Shown piece by piece: positions 15,727 to 22,365 of a stretch of DNA of 23,557 nucleotides. The stretch spans positions 1-23,557 of the IMG/VR virus record IMGVR_UViG_3300030099_004716; one strand, 5' to 3'. The position numbers and the translations under genes were made by a program. The notes beneath the pieces are model-generated. The model was given only the letters and a program-made list of their open reading frames with translations. It did no database searches and was not told where the DNA came from. The stretch comes from a virus. Position 1 is the first letter of the stretch. Every line of letters starts with the position of its first letter.

Positions 15727-16283
15727 TACAAATCGTCAGCACTGATTTGCAGATTCTTAACAGACTTCTTAGCTGCCTTGACTTTAGCTGGCTTAACAAT
15801 CTCAACATTAGCCATCTTAGTCAGTGCCTGCACAACTAAGCCAATGCCTTCATCAGTAAAGGCGGTTACAATAGCAGGATCTTTGCGCAACTTAACGTGA
15901 ATGTCACGGAGTACCACACGCATCTCAGGCAGCTCTTCAAGCATAGCTTGCTCAAGTTCTGCCATTTTCATTCTCAGTTGCTCTGCTTCTTCGTGGTCGT
16001 CCGTGATCCACTCATCTGCTGATAAGGACTCAGTGACTGGAGCATCTGGACTCGGTCGGGATTGTTGAGTTGCGACTGCAGTAACTTGTTCTGTCCCTGA
16101 GTCCAGCGCAGTTCCCGCTTGGTCTGCTGAAGTTTCCGGCTGCTCAGGTTCACTAACATTGCTGCTACCAGATTCAGTGCCAGCGATGCCAGTGCTAGGA
16201 CTTGCCAAGTTTCCAGATTCATTTTCAGTCTCCGCTCCCTTACGCTTGGCCATTAACTCAGCCAGTCTGTTCTTTGCACTCAT
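15726..16283 (-). CDS. Protein with disordered linker and shared N-terminal SAK-RLAEL peptide (185 aa)
   Basis: I do not recognise the family. Residues 2-18 (SAKNRLAELMAKRKGAE) form a basic amphipathic helix that closely matches the N-terminus of the SF1B helicase and the C-terminus of the 351-residue protein. Residues ~19-95 are rich in S, T, E, P, G and A and should be disordered. Residues ~96-160 are helical and acidic (AELEQAMLEELPEM), followed by a Lys/Ala-rich tail (KPAKVKAAKKSVK). The protein could be a scaffold that brings replication or recombination proteins together, an inference from the shared helix. GGAG lies before the ATG at 16283. An ORF in another frame with its own SD lies inside the disordered segment. 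Confidence 0.8.
   Translation of the reverse strand: MSAKNRLAELMAKRKGAETENESGNLASPSTGIAGTESGSSNVSEPEQPETSADQAGTALDSGTEQVTAVATQQSRPSPDAPVTESLSADEWITDDHEEAEQLRMKMAELEQAMLEELPEMRVVLRDIHVKLRKDPAIVTAFTDEGIGLVVQALTKMANVEIVKPAKVKAAKKSVKNLQISADDL
15974..16222 (-). CDS. Possible overprinted gene: single-span membrane protein (82 aa)
   Basis: This frame lies wholly inside the 185-residue gene, shifted by one base. The ATG at 16222 has GGAG 7 bases upstream, an ideal SD placed within the coding sequence of the host gene. Residues 7-26 form an uninterrupted hydrophobic helix (VLALASLALNLVAAMLV). It is followed by a strongly basic, Gln-rich helical segment (SSRKLQQTKRELRW, then NKLLQSQL) and a Lys/Ser tail. 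By the positive-inside rule the C-terminus would face the cytoplasm, which argues against a standard spanin. It coincides with the disordered, easily overprinted part of the host protein. An accidental hydrophobic stretch from CTG- and GCA-rich codons in the shifted frame remains possible. Confidence 0.4.
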   Translation of the reverse strand: MNLETWQVLALASLALNLVAAMLVNLSSRKLQQTKRELRWTQGQNKLLQSQLNNPDRVQMLQSLSPYQQMSGSRTTTKKQSN

Positions 16284-16284
16284 G

Positions 16285-16992
16285 TTACACTCTCCGCTTG
16301 TAGATACTCCCCAACTCAGAGAGCATGAAAGTTTTGTACTCTTCCCAGGTTTCAGGAGTAGCTGCTTTACTGCGCTGCATCAGGACTTCCAAGAACATAT
16401 TATCTTCAGCAGCCAGGCTCTCAAACCAGCCCGGAACTTTCCAGTGCTTGTCGTACTCACCGCTCTTGTAACCGTTGGCTTGGCGGAACTCATTGAGACA
16501 GCACTTGGCAGCATAGATGTGGACAACATCTTCACCAGTCATACCTAGAGTATGCAGAAGACTCTGCAAAGAGTCCCACTTAATGCCAGTTGCCAGGTAC
16601 TCACAAGCGATTACTTTCAAATTGTACGCAATAGTATCTGTCTGAAGGTGAGAAAGATACTCTTTGCTTGCAGGTTCAGGAACTTGATTGACCATCCAGA
16701 ACTTGCTCAGAACAAAGTGAAGCATGTCAATCAGCTCCAACTTGAACTGCTCCCGATTCTCAGGCGGGAGATAGTAAGCACCACTGGTATCTTTCCACCA
16801 CTTCCAGTTGACCAGACTCAGTGCTTCAGCAACTTCGTCAATAAGAGCCAGTTGGAAATCCCAGTTCTGGGTCAGCCAGTTAGGATGGATCAACTTGTTC
16901 AGCTCATTCTGGCGTTCCATAAGCCAAGCAATTTGGCTACGGGTAAATACCGGGCCAGTAACTGCTCTTACTACTGTACGTTCTTCGTTCAT
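16285..16992 (-). CDS. All-alpha dUTPase / NTP pyrophosphatase (235 aa)
   Basis: The sequence fits the all-alpha NTP pyrophosphatase superfamily of the dUTPase_2 type (PF08761). FQLALIDEVAEAL gives the first metal-binding pair E53 and E56. NWKWWKD follows, and KLELIDMLHFVL gives E86 and D89. These enzymes cleave dUTP to dUMP and keep uracil out of new phage DNA. The start at 16992 is chosen because GGAGG lies 7 bases upstream and the ATG overlaps the previous stop as ATGA. The open frame begins at a TTG at 17007, which lacks support. The C-terminal ~110 residues include helices and a basic end (YKRRV). A related dCTPase or MazG-like specificity cannot be ruled out. Confidence 0.85.
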   Translation of the reverse strand: MNEERTVVRAVTGPVFTRSQIAWLMERQNELNKLIHPNWLTQNWDFQLALIDEVAEALSLVNWKWWKDTSGAYYLPPENREQFKLELIDMLHFVLSKFWMVNQVPEPASKEYLSHLQTDTIAYNLKVIACEYLATGIKWDSLQSLLHTLGMTGEDVVHIYAAKCCLNEFRQANGYKSGEYDKHWKVPGWFESLAAEDNMFLEVLMQRSKAATPETWEEYKTFMLSELGSIYKRRV

Positions 16993-17210
16993 TGCATTGC
17001 CTCCCAACCTGAAGTTGACTTCTCAGACCGCGCTAACTCCCAGACATCGCCAGAGTCATCCTTAATATGCCCACCAATGTATACAAACTTAACACGGCGA
17101 TAGTCGTCAGGCGCTCCCTTGTACTTAACTTTGCCTGTCTGATCTGTCTCAGTACGAGTACGGCAAAGAAAGGGAGTACCAACTTCTAGGAGTTTATATT
17201 TCTCGGACAT
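16989..17210 (-). CDS. Unknown small protein (73 aa)
   Basis: I do not recognise this protein. It looks beta-rich, with segments such as FLCRTRTET, RRVKFVYIGG and GDVWELARSE, and could form a small SH3- or OB-like barrel. One cysteine is present and there is no membrane helix. An AGG lies 9 bases before the ATG. It overlaps the dUTPase gene by ATGA and is therefore coupled to it. A strong hairpin lies 33 bases upstream of its start, so its transcription may be controlled there. Confidence 0.75.
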   Translation of the reverse strand: MSEKYKLLEVGTPFLCRTRTETDQTGKVKYKGAPDDYRRVKFVYIGGHIKDDSGDVWELARSEKSTSGWEAMQ

Positions 17211-17242
17211 TGAAAGTAACCTCAGTGATTTTATTTAGGGCG

Positions 17243-17285
17243 CAAGAAAGCCCGAACAGACTCTGCTCAGGCTTTCTTGTTTTTT
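17243..17285 (+). terminator. Strong hairpin with T-run in the rightward direction
   Basis: CAAGAAAGCC at 17243-17252 pairs perfectly with GGCTTTCTTG at 17270-17279. The stem is extended inside by GAaCAG/CTGcTC with one mismatch. Six T follow on the + strand (17280-17285). By these features it terminates rightward transcription, yet every gene here is leftward. In the leftward RNA the same stem is preceded by six A and followed by CGCCC and an AU-rich stretch, so it may act there as a 3' stabiliser or weak terminator after the 201-residue protein. Confidence 0.65.
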
Positions 17286-17310
17286 CACCGAATTGTAACC
17301 GGCCAGGTAC

Positions 17311-17916
17311 TTACAGAGCGTCAGCAGTCACGACTTCGGACTTCTCAGTCAGCTCAGCAACCTTGTCCATCAGGTACTTAACCACACGTTCGTGAGTTTC
17401 CAGCACGTCTTCAGGCGCATTGGTAACGAAAGTTTCCAGATAGCCGACCAGTTTCTGAAGTACCGCAGTATCGCCGGCAACTTGCTTGAAACGGTCGATG
17501 AAAAGACCAGCAGCCATCTGGAGTTGCTTCTCGGTACGATCGGACGCAGTTGCCATAACTGTGATGAAGTCTTTGGCGAACGCTTCCAGATCGACTTTGG
17601 TAAGTACCGAACGCTCGGACTTCGGCAAGTTTGCCAGAGCTTCCAGAGTCAGCTTACCTTCGGCAGCCAGTGCATCCAGAGTATCTTGATTGAACTCAGG
17701 ATTTTCGTCAACAAAGCTACGGATGTAGCTGTTCAGAGGAGCGTAAGCCGCTTCGACAATGAAGTCTTTTACTTTCTCACTGCCGTTAGTCAGCAGTTCG
17801 ATCAGACCAGCAGCACTGGGTACAGCGAACACGACTTCAACAGTCGGGCGCTTGTAGCCAGTTTCTTTGTCTTTGCGGAAGTTGTAAGTACCAGTAACTT
17901 GCTGTTCAAGGCTCAT
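17311..17916 (-). CDS. Unknown, probably abundant early protein (201 aa)
   Basis: I do not recognise the family. It begins with a beta-like segment (residues 1-35), then is mainly helical, with an acidic C-terminal helix and tail (AELTEKSEVVTADAL). It has no cysteine and no membrane segment. AAGGA lies upstream of the ATG. Three things suggest strong expression: its own extended -10 promoter about 70 bases upstream, a hairpin at the presumed mRNA 5' end, and codons (CTG, CGC, AAC, GGT) closer to host-optimal than those of the helicase and the genes to its right. A hairpin after the gene would isolate it as a short transcript. Abundant early phage proteins of this size include DNA-binding and host-takeover factors, but nothing here decides. 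Confidence 0.8.
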   Translation of the reverse strand: MSLEQQVTGTYNFRKDKETGYKRPTVEVVFAVPSAAGLIELLTNGSEKVKDFIVEAAYAPLNSYIRSFVDENPEFNQDTLDALAAEGKLTLEALANLPKSERSVLTKVDLEAFAKDFITVMATASDRTEKQLQMAAGLFIDRFKQVAGDTAVLQKLVGYLETFVTNAPEDVLETHERVVKYLMDKVAELTEKSEVVTADAL

Positions 17917-17948
17917 TTTGAGTTTCCTTATTACAGATAGTGAGGGGG

Positions 17949-17976
17949 AAAAAGCGCTTGGCGTTTTGCCTTGCGC
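17949..17976 (-). promoter_or_regulatory. 5' leader hairpin with U-tract
   Basis: On the leftward strand GCGC (17973-17976) and GGC pair with GCC and GCGC (17954-17957), separated by an AA/AA mismatch. Five T follow (17949-17953). It starts about where the transcript from the nearby promoter should begin. It is either a stem protecting the mRNA 5' end or a short attenuator. Confidence 0.45.
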
Positions 17977-17984
17977 GGGTGGCC

Positions 17985-17993
17985 ATTATAGCA
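17985..17993 (-). promoter_or_regulatory. Extended -10 sigma70-type promoter
   Basis: The leftward strand reads TGCTATAAT, a perfect TATAAT with the TGn extension. No clear -35 box is found at 17 bases, which extended -10 promoters tolerate. Transcription would begin near 17978 and give a leader of about 60 bases before the ATG at 17916. The surrounding sequence is GC-rich, unlike most of the block. Confidence 0.75.
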
Positions 17994-18032
17994 CATGCCC
18001 GCGCCGGTATGGGTGAAAAAATTCAGCTCATT

Positions 18033-18278
18033 CTAGCGAAGACTATCCTTAGTTTCTCGCTCTTGCAAAGTTAAGCGTCTGTCCTCCTCTTGCATAGCTT
18101 TAACTGTGGCTTCCAGCTCGTCAAAAATTTCTGTAACAGTTTCCATACGCGCTGAGTTACTTCCAGTGTACTTAGCTACCATAGGTAGTACGCAAGCTCG
18201 AAGTCCTTTTATTCTGAACAACTCCCAGTTCCTTTCACGAGTGCGTTGAGCAAATGGCTTGTTAGTGTTTCGCAGCAT
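18033..18278 (-). CDS. Unknown small basic/helical protein (81 aa)
   Basis: I do not recognise this protein. The N-terminal half is basic (NKPFAQRTRERNWELFRIK), and the C-terminal half is a charged helix likely to form a coiled coil (FDELEATVKAMQEEDRRL). The ATG at 18278 has AAAGGA upstream and overlaps the helicase gene by 17 bases, so it is coupled to it. It is the last gene before the promoter region at 17917-18032. A nucleic-acid-binding partner of the helicase is plausible from charge and position only. Confidence 0.7.
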   Translation of the reverse strand: MLRNTNKPFAQRTRERNWELFRIKGLRACVLPMVAKYTGSNSARMETVTEIFDELEATVKAMQEEDRRLTLQERETKDSLR

Positions 18279-20082
18279 TTTGGAATCCTTTATCTTCAGC
18301 TAGTCTCCACAGTCCAGTAGGCTCTTGCATTTCTGCACCTTTGTACTGGTTGATTTCAATGTAGCGACTAAAGTTAGCAAGTTTTAATTCCAGAGTCTGG
18401 CCCGGAATCTTCTGAGTTGTGATACCTTTGACAAACAAGTTAGGTTCACCAATTACCCAAAGCTCTCTCTTAGCCCGTGTTACTGCTGTGTACAGCAACT
18501 CCCGGAAAAGCATATTACCTTGGGACTTATGAGTAATGAACAGGACTCGCTCGTATTCAGAACCCTGGGACTTGTGGACTGTGATTGCATAACCTAAGTC
18601 CAGTACTGACAACTCACCAGCACTCTCAATAGTTGTGACTGGCGCAGGTCCGTATTCATCCTCATTCCAACCTATCGGAGTTACTTGGATTTGAGAACTG
18701 ATCGCTCTCGATGTTGCTTTCTCTTCGTCACCTAACCTCCCAGCAATCTGGTCAAGGAAATTATCTACCGCACTCGCGTGCTCTGCTGACATAGCATCTT
18801 CATCATAGTCATCCATAAGAATACTAGCCATTGCACTTGTGCGAGTTTTGTCATGCTCAATACCCCAGTAGTCCAGAGTCCTACTAGGTGTGGCAGGTTC
18901 TGGCCCGATGTACTTAGCATTGTGGCGAATGTCAGTAATAATGTGCTCAGTTTTGTCCCACAGAACTTTATCACCAATTCGGAAATACTTTTTACTTATA
19001 CCTCCAAGTATCTCATGCACTTCAGCATCGGCATCCATAGCAAGTTTAGTTGCCACAATCTTATTCATCTCAATTGTGCCAAATGACTTGTTGTACGGAG
19101 TGAGAATAGTGTCTTTCATTGGCTCATAACTGCCTTGGTCAATCAAGTTAGGCAGAAATGTGGTGAGTGCCTCAAGTGCTTTCTCTGGCCCAAGTGCTTT
19201 CTTCCACGGATGCACAATGAGTCTGTCACCTTTCTCACTGGTGATATTCCAGTCAGGTAGCTCAGGTGCGGGAATAACTTTACCGCTCAGAATCCTGTGG
19301 GCTAGTGCCAGAATTGGAGACTCCAGAGCTTGCCGGTGAACATGAGTTAGTTCAACTGTCTCAATACCAGCTTGCATAGAGTGAATGAAAATGGACTTAC
19401 CAAACACTGGAGGTAACTGCTGAATGTCACCAAACAGAATTATTTGGACTTCGTGGTCTACCGCAATAGCGTCCATTAACTCATTCCACAAAGGAATGCC
19501 AGTCATAGTAGCCTCATCCATACAGATAACTTTAATATCTTTAGGGAGAGGATTCATTGCATTGCGACTAGGCAAGAACTCTCGCTTAGTCACATTCTTC
19601 ATTTTAACTGGATCCCATTCCTCAGTGAATACAGGTTTGAACTCCAGCAGTTTGTGGATAGTCATAGCATTGTGCCGCAGATTACTGGGCAACTTACTTC
19701 GAGTATTCTCTACAGCTTTGTTAGTGAAAGAAACAAATAACATACCGGGAGCGCCAGTAGTTATGTACTTATGTCCATCATTGTGATTGATTGCAGGTAG
19801 GCTAAGTGACAGTTGTCTGGCAATTTCCACTTCCACTGTAGTTTTACCAGAACCAGCAGGCCCAGTGATAGCGACAGGTTTGCCAGATACAGCAGTCTGA
19901 ATGGCTCGTAACTGATCCTCATGCCAGTTCCAAGAGCTGCTACTGAGCGCGCCTGCTAACTCCGAGTCCTCGACGGCTACTGCTAACTCAGTCTTACTCA
20001 GGTTAGGATTAGTTTCTGCAATCTGTTCTCTGGCTTTTCTTTTAGCTGCTAGTAGCTCAGCTAGTCTAGTTTTAGCACTCAT
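18262..20082 (-). CDS. SF1B helicase, RecD/Dda-like (606 aa)
   Basis: All helicase motifs are visible: Q-motif region WHEDQLRAIQ (about 53-62), motif I GPAGSGKT (74-81), Ia VSFTNKAVENTR (117-128), II CMDE (D189, E190), III GDIQQLPP (218-225), IV THVHRQ (246-251), V ITVHKSQGSEYERV (500-513) and VI LLYTAVTRAK (529-538). This is the RecD/Dda/TraA type that moves 5' to 3' on single-stranded DNA. Residues 2-17 (SAKTRLAELLAAKRKA) are an extra basic helix shared with two other proteins here and are followed by a linker, so they look like a docking peptide. The protein could act in replication restart or with the PD-(D/E)XK nuclease in end resection. The start has AAGGAG upstream and an ATGA overlap. 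Confidence 0.92.
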   Translation of the reverse strand: MSAKTRLAELLAAKRKAREQIAETNPNLSKTELAVAVEDSELAGALSSSSWNWHEDQLRAIQTAVSGKPVAITGPAGSGKTTVEVEIARQLSLSLPAINHNDGHKYITTGAPGMLFVSFTNKAVENTRSKLPSNLRHNAMTIHKLLEFKPVFTEEWDPVKMKNVTKREFLPSRNAMNPLPKDIKVICMDEATMTGIPLWNELMDAIAVDHEVQIILFGDIQQLPPVFGKSIFIHSMQAGIETVELTHVHRQALESPILALAHRILSGKVIPAPELPDWNITSEKGDRLIVHPWKKALGPEKALEALTTFLPNLIDQGSYEPMKDTILTPYNKSFGTIEMNKIVATKLAMDADAEVHEILGGISKKYFRIGDKVLWDKTEHIITDIRHNAKYIGPEPATPSRTLDYWGIEHDKTRTSAMASILMDDYDEDAMSAEHASAVDNFLDQIAGRLGDEEKATSRAISSQIQVTPIGWNEDEYGPAPVTTIESAGELSVLDLGYAITVHKSQGSEYERVLFITHKSQGNMLFRELLYTAVTRAKRELWVIGEPNLFVKGITTQKIPGQTLELKLANFSRYIEINQYKGAEMQEPTGLWRLAEDKGFQNAAKH

Positions 20083-20429
20083 ACATGCAACTCCTTAACT
20101 TGTTTAGGCCAGACTGGCGCTATAACTGCGATAGCTTTACCATTCCGGCGGCGGAAACTGACCCAGACTTCAGCACTCAGTGACAGTATCTTATCCGCAC
20201 CGTTAATGTAACAGCACTCATAAGTAATGTGACCGCCATCTACTCTGTCAGGGTAAATCATCTCATTGTCATAACTGCCAGGCACTGTGCGATTCATAAA
20301 CTCTTGCCAAGTCATACGGCGCAGAAAGTATCTGTCACATTGGGCAATTGTGTCACTTGGGAGTCTGAAAGATCCTCGGAGTTGTGCGATTACCCGATGT
20401 TCTGCTTGGTGGTTAGTATTATCACTCAT
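20079..20429 (-). CDS. Unknown protein (116 aa)
   Basis: I do not recognise this protein. It contains a polar N-terminus, a segment with FRLPSDTIAQCDRYFLRRMTW, then a beta-rich half (GHITYECCYINGADK, EVWVSFRRRNG, AIAVIAPVW). Three cysteines are present, two adjacent. The start overlaps the previous stop (TAATG), and the GGGGAG that encodes the last residues of the 351-residue protein is its SD. It overlaps the helicase gene by ATGA, so these three genes are a coupled set. Confidence 0.75.
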   Translation of the reverse strand: MSDNTNHQAEHRVIAQLRGSFRLPSDTIAQCDRYFLRRMTWQEFMNRTVPGSYDNEMIYPDRVDGGHITYECCYINGADKILSLSAEVWVSFRRRNGKAIAVIAPVWPKQVKELHV

Positions 20430-21484
20430 TACTTAGCTCCCCTAATCTTAGCCATACGCTCTTGGAGTTTAGCCATTGCTGACTTAGCCGCTTCCGCAGT
20501 TTCTCGGATTTCTTCTGGAGTTGGTTGGCCAGGCTTAGTAGGGTCTGCAAGTAACTCGGCTGGTGAAAGTTCCGGGGTCTGCAAGGGTCCGCTAGGGTCT
20601 GCAAGTACCTCATTCACCTTATTAGCTTTCCGGACTGGAGATGCAAAGTCTTTAAGTACCTCAGCAGTCTCATTCAGATTCCGTATAACTTCCATTGCCT
20701 GCACACTTCCCATGTCCAGATAGTCTACACAGTGCATGGAAAGTAACTCAATGTCATGAGCTTTGATTCCAGTACCTAACAGAGTGTAAGCACCTTGGGA
20801 AGAGAAAGTCAGGGTGAGTATCTTACGCCACAGTTTGGCAAGAGTTGTGCGGTTACCTTTACCGTCAGTAACTGTGGTAGTTGGGAATGGAGCAGCTTTC
20901 TCAAGCCAGTTACATATAGCTTGAGCAAACTTTTCGTGTTCTTTAGGTCGCATAGGTGAGCCACGCAGACCACGCAAGATAATTTCCTGCACTGAGTGAT
21001 CATTCTCAAATGACTCAGCCTCTCGTGCAGCTTTATTCAGTTTGCGAACTGCATCACTATCAATAGATACTGTTCGGGAAAAGTAAGCAATGCGCAAGTC
21101 TTTAAGATAGTCATGCAAGTTGCTCAGGTTCTCCTCACTCAGCCGGAACTTCGGGAGTCTGTCTGCAAAAGTAACTCCGCTAATTTTAGTAGCTAGTTCC
21201 GCAAACAACTCCATGTGCTTGACAAAGTAAGGCAGGTATTTAGGGAAGTGCTTAGATTTAAGTGCTGGCAGTTCAACACAGGGTAGCTTAGTTATATAAG
21301 CCAGAGCGAGCAAGTAAGTCTCAGTATCTGTCAGTTTACCTGCTGCAAAACTCTCCAGATATGTCTCATTCAGTTGGTGAGGATACATTGCCGGTGACAA
21401 CATTGGATGGATATGCACAGTTTCTCCAGCAGCGGGAGTTGATACTGTCCAAGATAGTCCAGATATAGGGCAAGTAAGTTTCAT
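20429..21484 (-). CDS. Unknown protein with shared C-terminal helix (351 aa)
   Basis: I do not recognise the family. Residues 1-30 contain a CPISG/HIHPM segment that might bind metal. Residues ~30-270 look all-helical. Residues ~285-330 are a Pro-rich linker containing LADPSGP, LQTPE and LADPTKP, encoded by repeats of one DNA word. The last 17 residues (335-351, SAMAKLQERMAKIRGAK) match the N-terminal peptide of the 185-residue protein position by position and resemble that of the helicase. The start at 21484 has AAGGA 8 bases upstream. It lies directly upstream of a 116-residue gene and the helicase, so a helicase loader or accessory protein is possible but unproven. Confidence 0.75.
   Translation of the reverse strand: MKLTCPISGLSWTVSTPAAGETVHIHPMLSPAMYPHQLNETYLESFAAGKLTDTETYLLALAYITKLPCVELPALKSKHFPKYLPYFVKHMELFAELATKISGVTFADRLPKFRLSEENLSNLHDYLKDLRIAYFSRTVSIDSDAVRKLNKAAREAESFENDHSVQEIILRGLRGSPMRPKEHEKFAQAICNWLEKAAPFPTTTVTDGKGNRTTLAKLWRKILTLTFSSQGAYTLLGTGIKAHDIELLSMHCVDYLDMGSVQAMEVIRNLNETAEVLKDFASPVRKANKVNEVLADPSGPLQTPELSPAELLADPTKPGQPTPEEIRETAEAAKSAMAKLQERMAKIRGAK
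20543..20604 (-). repeat. Three copies of CTTGCAGACCC inside a gene, read in two frames
   Basis: On the leftward strand the 8-base word TTGCAGAC occurs at 20543-20550, 20577-20584 and 20597-20604, each followed by CC. The outer copies are read as Leu-Ala-Asp-Pro and the middle one as Leu-Gln-Thr-Pro, one frame away. The DNA word, not the peptide, is therefore what is repeated. Confidence 0.7.
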
Positions 21485-21563
21485 ATATTAAGTCCTTAAA
21501 AGGATAGTTTCTAAAGGTTGAGTGGGCGAGGCTGCTAACTGACTGAGTATCTAACTGCTAGCG

Positions 21564-21624
21564 AACTCTAACTCTAACTCCAACTCTAACCTGTCTGCAA
21601 TGCAAGGGTCTGCAAAGTCTGCAA
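21564..21624 (-). repeat. Hexamer tandem repeat and TTGCAGAC cluster in an intergenic gap
   Basis: The + strand carries AACTCT, AACTCT, AACTCC, AACTCT and a half copy at 21564-21590. Next to it are three copies of GTCTGCAA (21593-21600, 21608-21615, 21617-21624), which is the complement of the word repeated in the neighbouring gene. The gap (21485-21626) has no SD-supported ORF. Possible roles are a replication origin, a recombination site or slippage. Confidence 0.65.
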
Positions 21625-21626
21625 AG

Positions 21627-22067
21627 TTATGCCCGGATATTAACTTGTGGCATTTCATAACCATGAAATTCAGCATACTCTTTTGCTGCATTGTAGTCAG
21701 CTTGGCTAACTGCCATACCAGAGACTGCTGCAAGTTCCACAATTTGCCAAGAACTGTACTGAACTTCTGGGCTAGAGTAGTCTAAGTCTTGGCCAGTTAT
21801 AGCCTTTGCCTGACTCGCACTAGCTTCAGGACCAAGTAACTCTTGGCGAATAAGATCAGTCTGAGTTGCTCGGGGTCCAGTATTTACATAAGCTGGTTTA
21901 ACTGCGCCCATATTGATCTTAACCAATTGCATCTGTACAACTTTGTATGCTGAGTTAGCAGTTTCATTAGTTGCACAGTATGGTTCAAGAGCCTGACTGA
22001 TAACTTTCAGCTCATCAGCAGTCAGAGAGGGACGGTACTTAGCGGATTTAGTTAGATCATTAGTCAT
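21627..22067 (-). CDS. Unknown protein (146 aa)
   Basis: I do not recognise this protein. A basic N-terminus (TKSAKYRPSLTADELKVI) is followed by helical segments. The middle is polar with a GPRATQTDLIRQELLG stretch, and a C-terminal helical part (AVSQADYNAAKEYAEFHGY) ends the protein. It has one cysteine and no membrane segment. The ATG at 22067 has AAGGTAA upstream, inside the end of the interrupted gene before it. A repeat-rich gap of 142 bases follows its stop. Confidence 0.7.
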   Translation of the reverse strand: MTNDLTKSAKYRPSLTADELKVISQALEPYCATNETANSAYKVVQMQLVKINMGAVKPAYVNTGPRATQTDLIRQELLGPEASASQAKAITGQDLDYSSPEVQYSSWQIVELAAVSGMAVSQADYNAAKEYAEFHGYEMPQVNIRA

Positions 22068-22068
22068 T

Positions 22069-22359
22069 TTAGTTACCTTGTTTATGTTGGTTATTCATAT
22101 AGTTAATGTTAGCAAAAAACATTTTGTGTTGAATTGAGGCATCCAGCAACTTAAAGTTTCTTTGCAGTCTTTTAACTATAGCTACTCGTTGTGATTCAGG
22201 CAGTTTTCACCAAGCAGTTCTGTAAACTTTTAAGTCATCGTTTCTTTTAAGCTCGATCATGAAAAAAGTTAATCGGTTAAGAGACTGCTCTGGTGTCATT
22301 TCCTCTGGCGCAGCAGTAAACTGGTGAGGATAAGTTTCGCGCTCTTGTTTATCAGCCAT
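22069..22359 (-). pseudogene. Small early gene interrupted by an in-frame TGA
   Basis: The ATG at 22359 has GGAG 9 bases upstream, and the previous gene stops 6 bases before it. The first 50 codons start MADKQERETYPH and end KVYRTAW. Codon 51 (22207-22209) is TGA. The same frame then runs on for 45 codons (KLPESQRVAIVKRLQRNFKL, and so on) to TAA at 22069-22071, one base before the next ATG. Both halves are charged and helical, alike in composition, and only the full length fits the gene-to-gene spacing seen elsewhere. TGA is an ordinary stop in other genes here. A CGA-to-TGA mutation, a sequencing error or stop readthrough would all explain it. If translated only to the TGA, it makes a 50-residue protein. 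I do not recognise the family. Confidence 0.7.
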
Positions 22360-22365
22360 TGTCAG

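Noticed and set aside
15974-16222. Reading the embedded ORF as a spanin (Rz-like)
   Set aside because: The segment after the membrane helix is strongly basic, predicting a cytoplasmic C-terminus, and no holin, endolysin or Rz1-like partner is nearby.
21551-21742. 63-codon - strand frame ending in LELELELEF over the hexamer repeat
   Set aside because: It starts with TTG, has no SD and overlaps the end of a better supported gene; the Leu-Glu run merely reads the DNA repeat.
22069-22359. Genome-wide reading of TGA as an amino acid to explain the interrupted gene
   Set aside because: Several intact genes here end with TGA in ATGA or TGATG overlaps, and the only tRNA is Arg(UCU), not a UGA suppressor.
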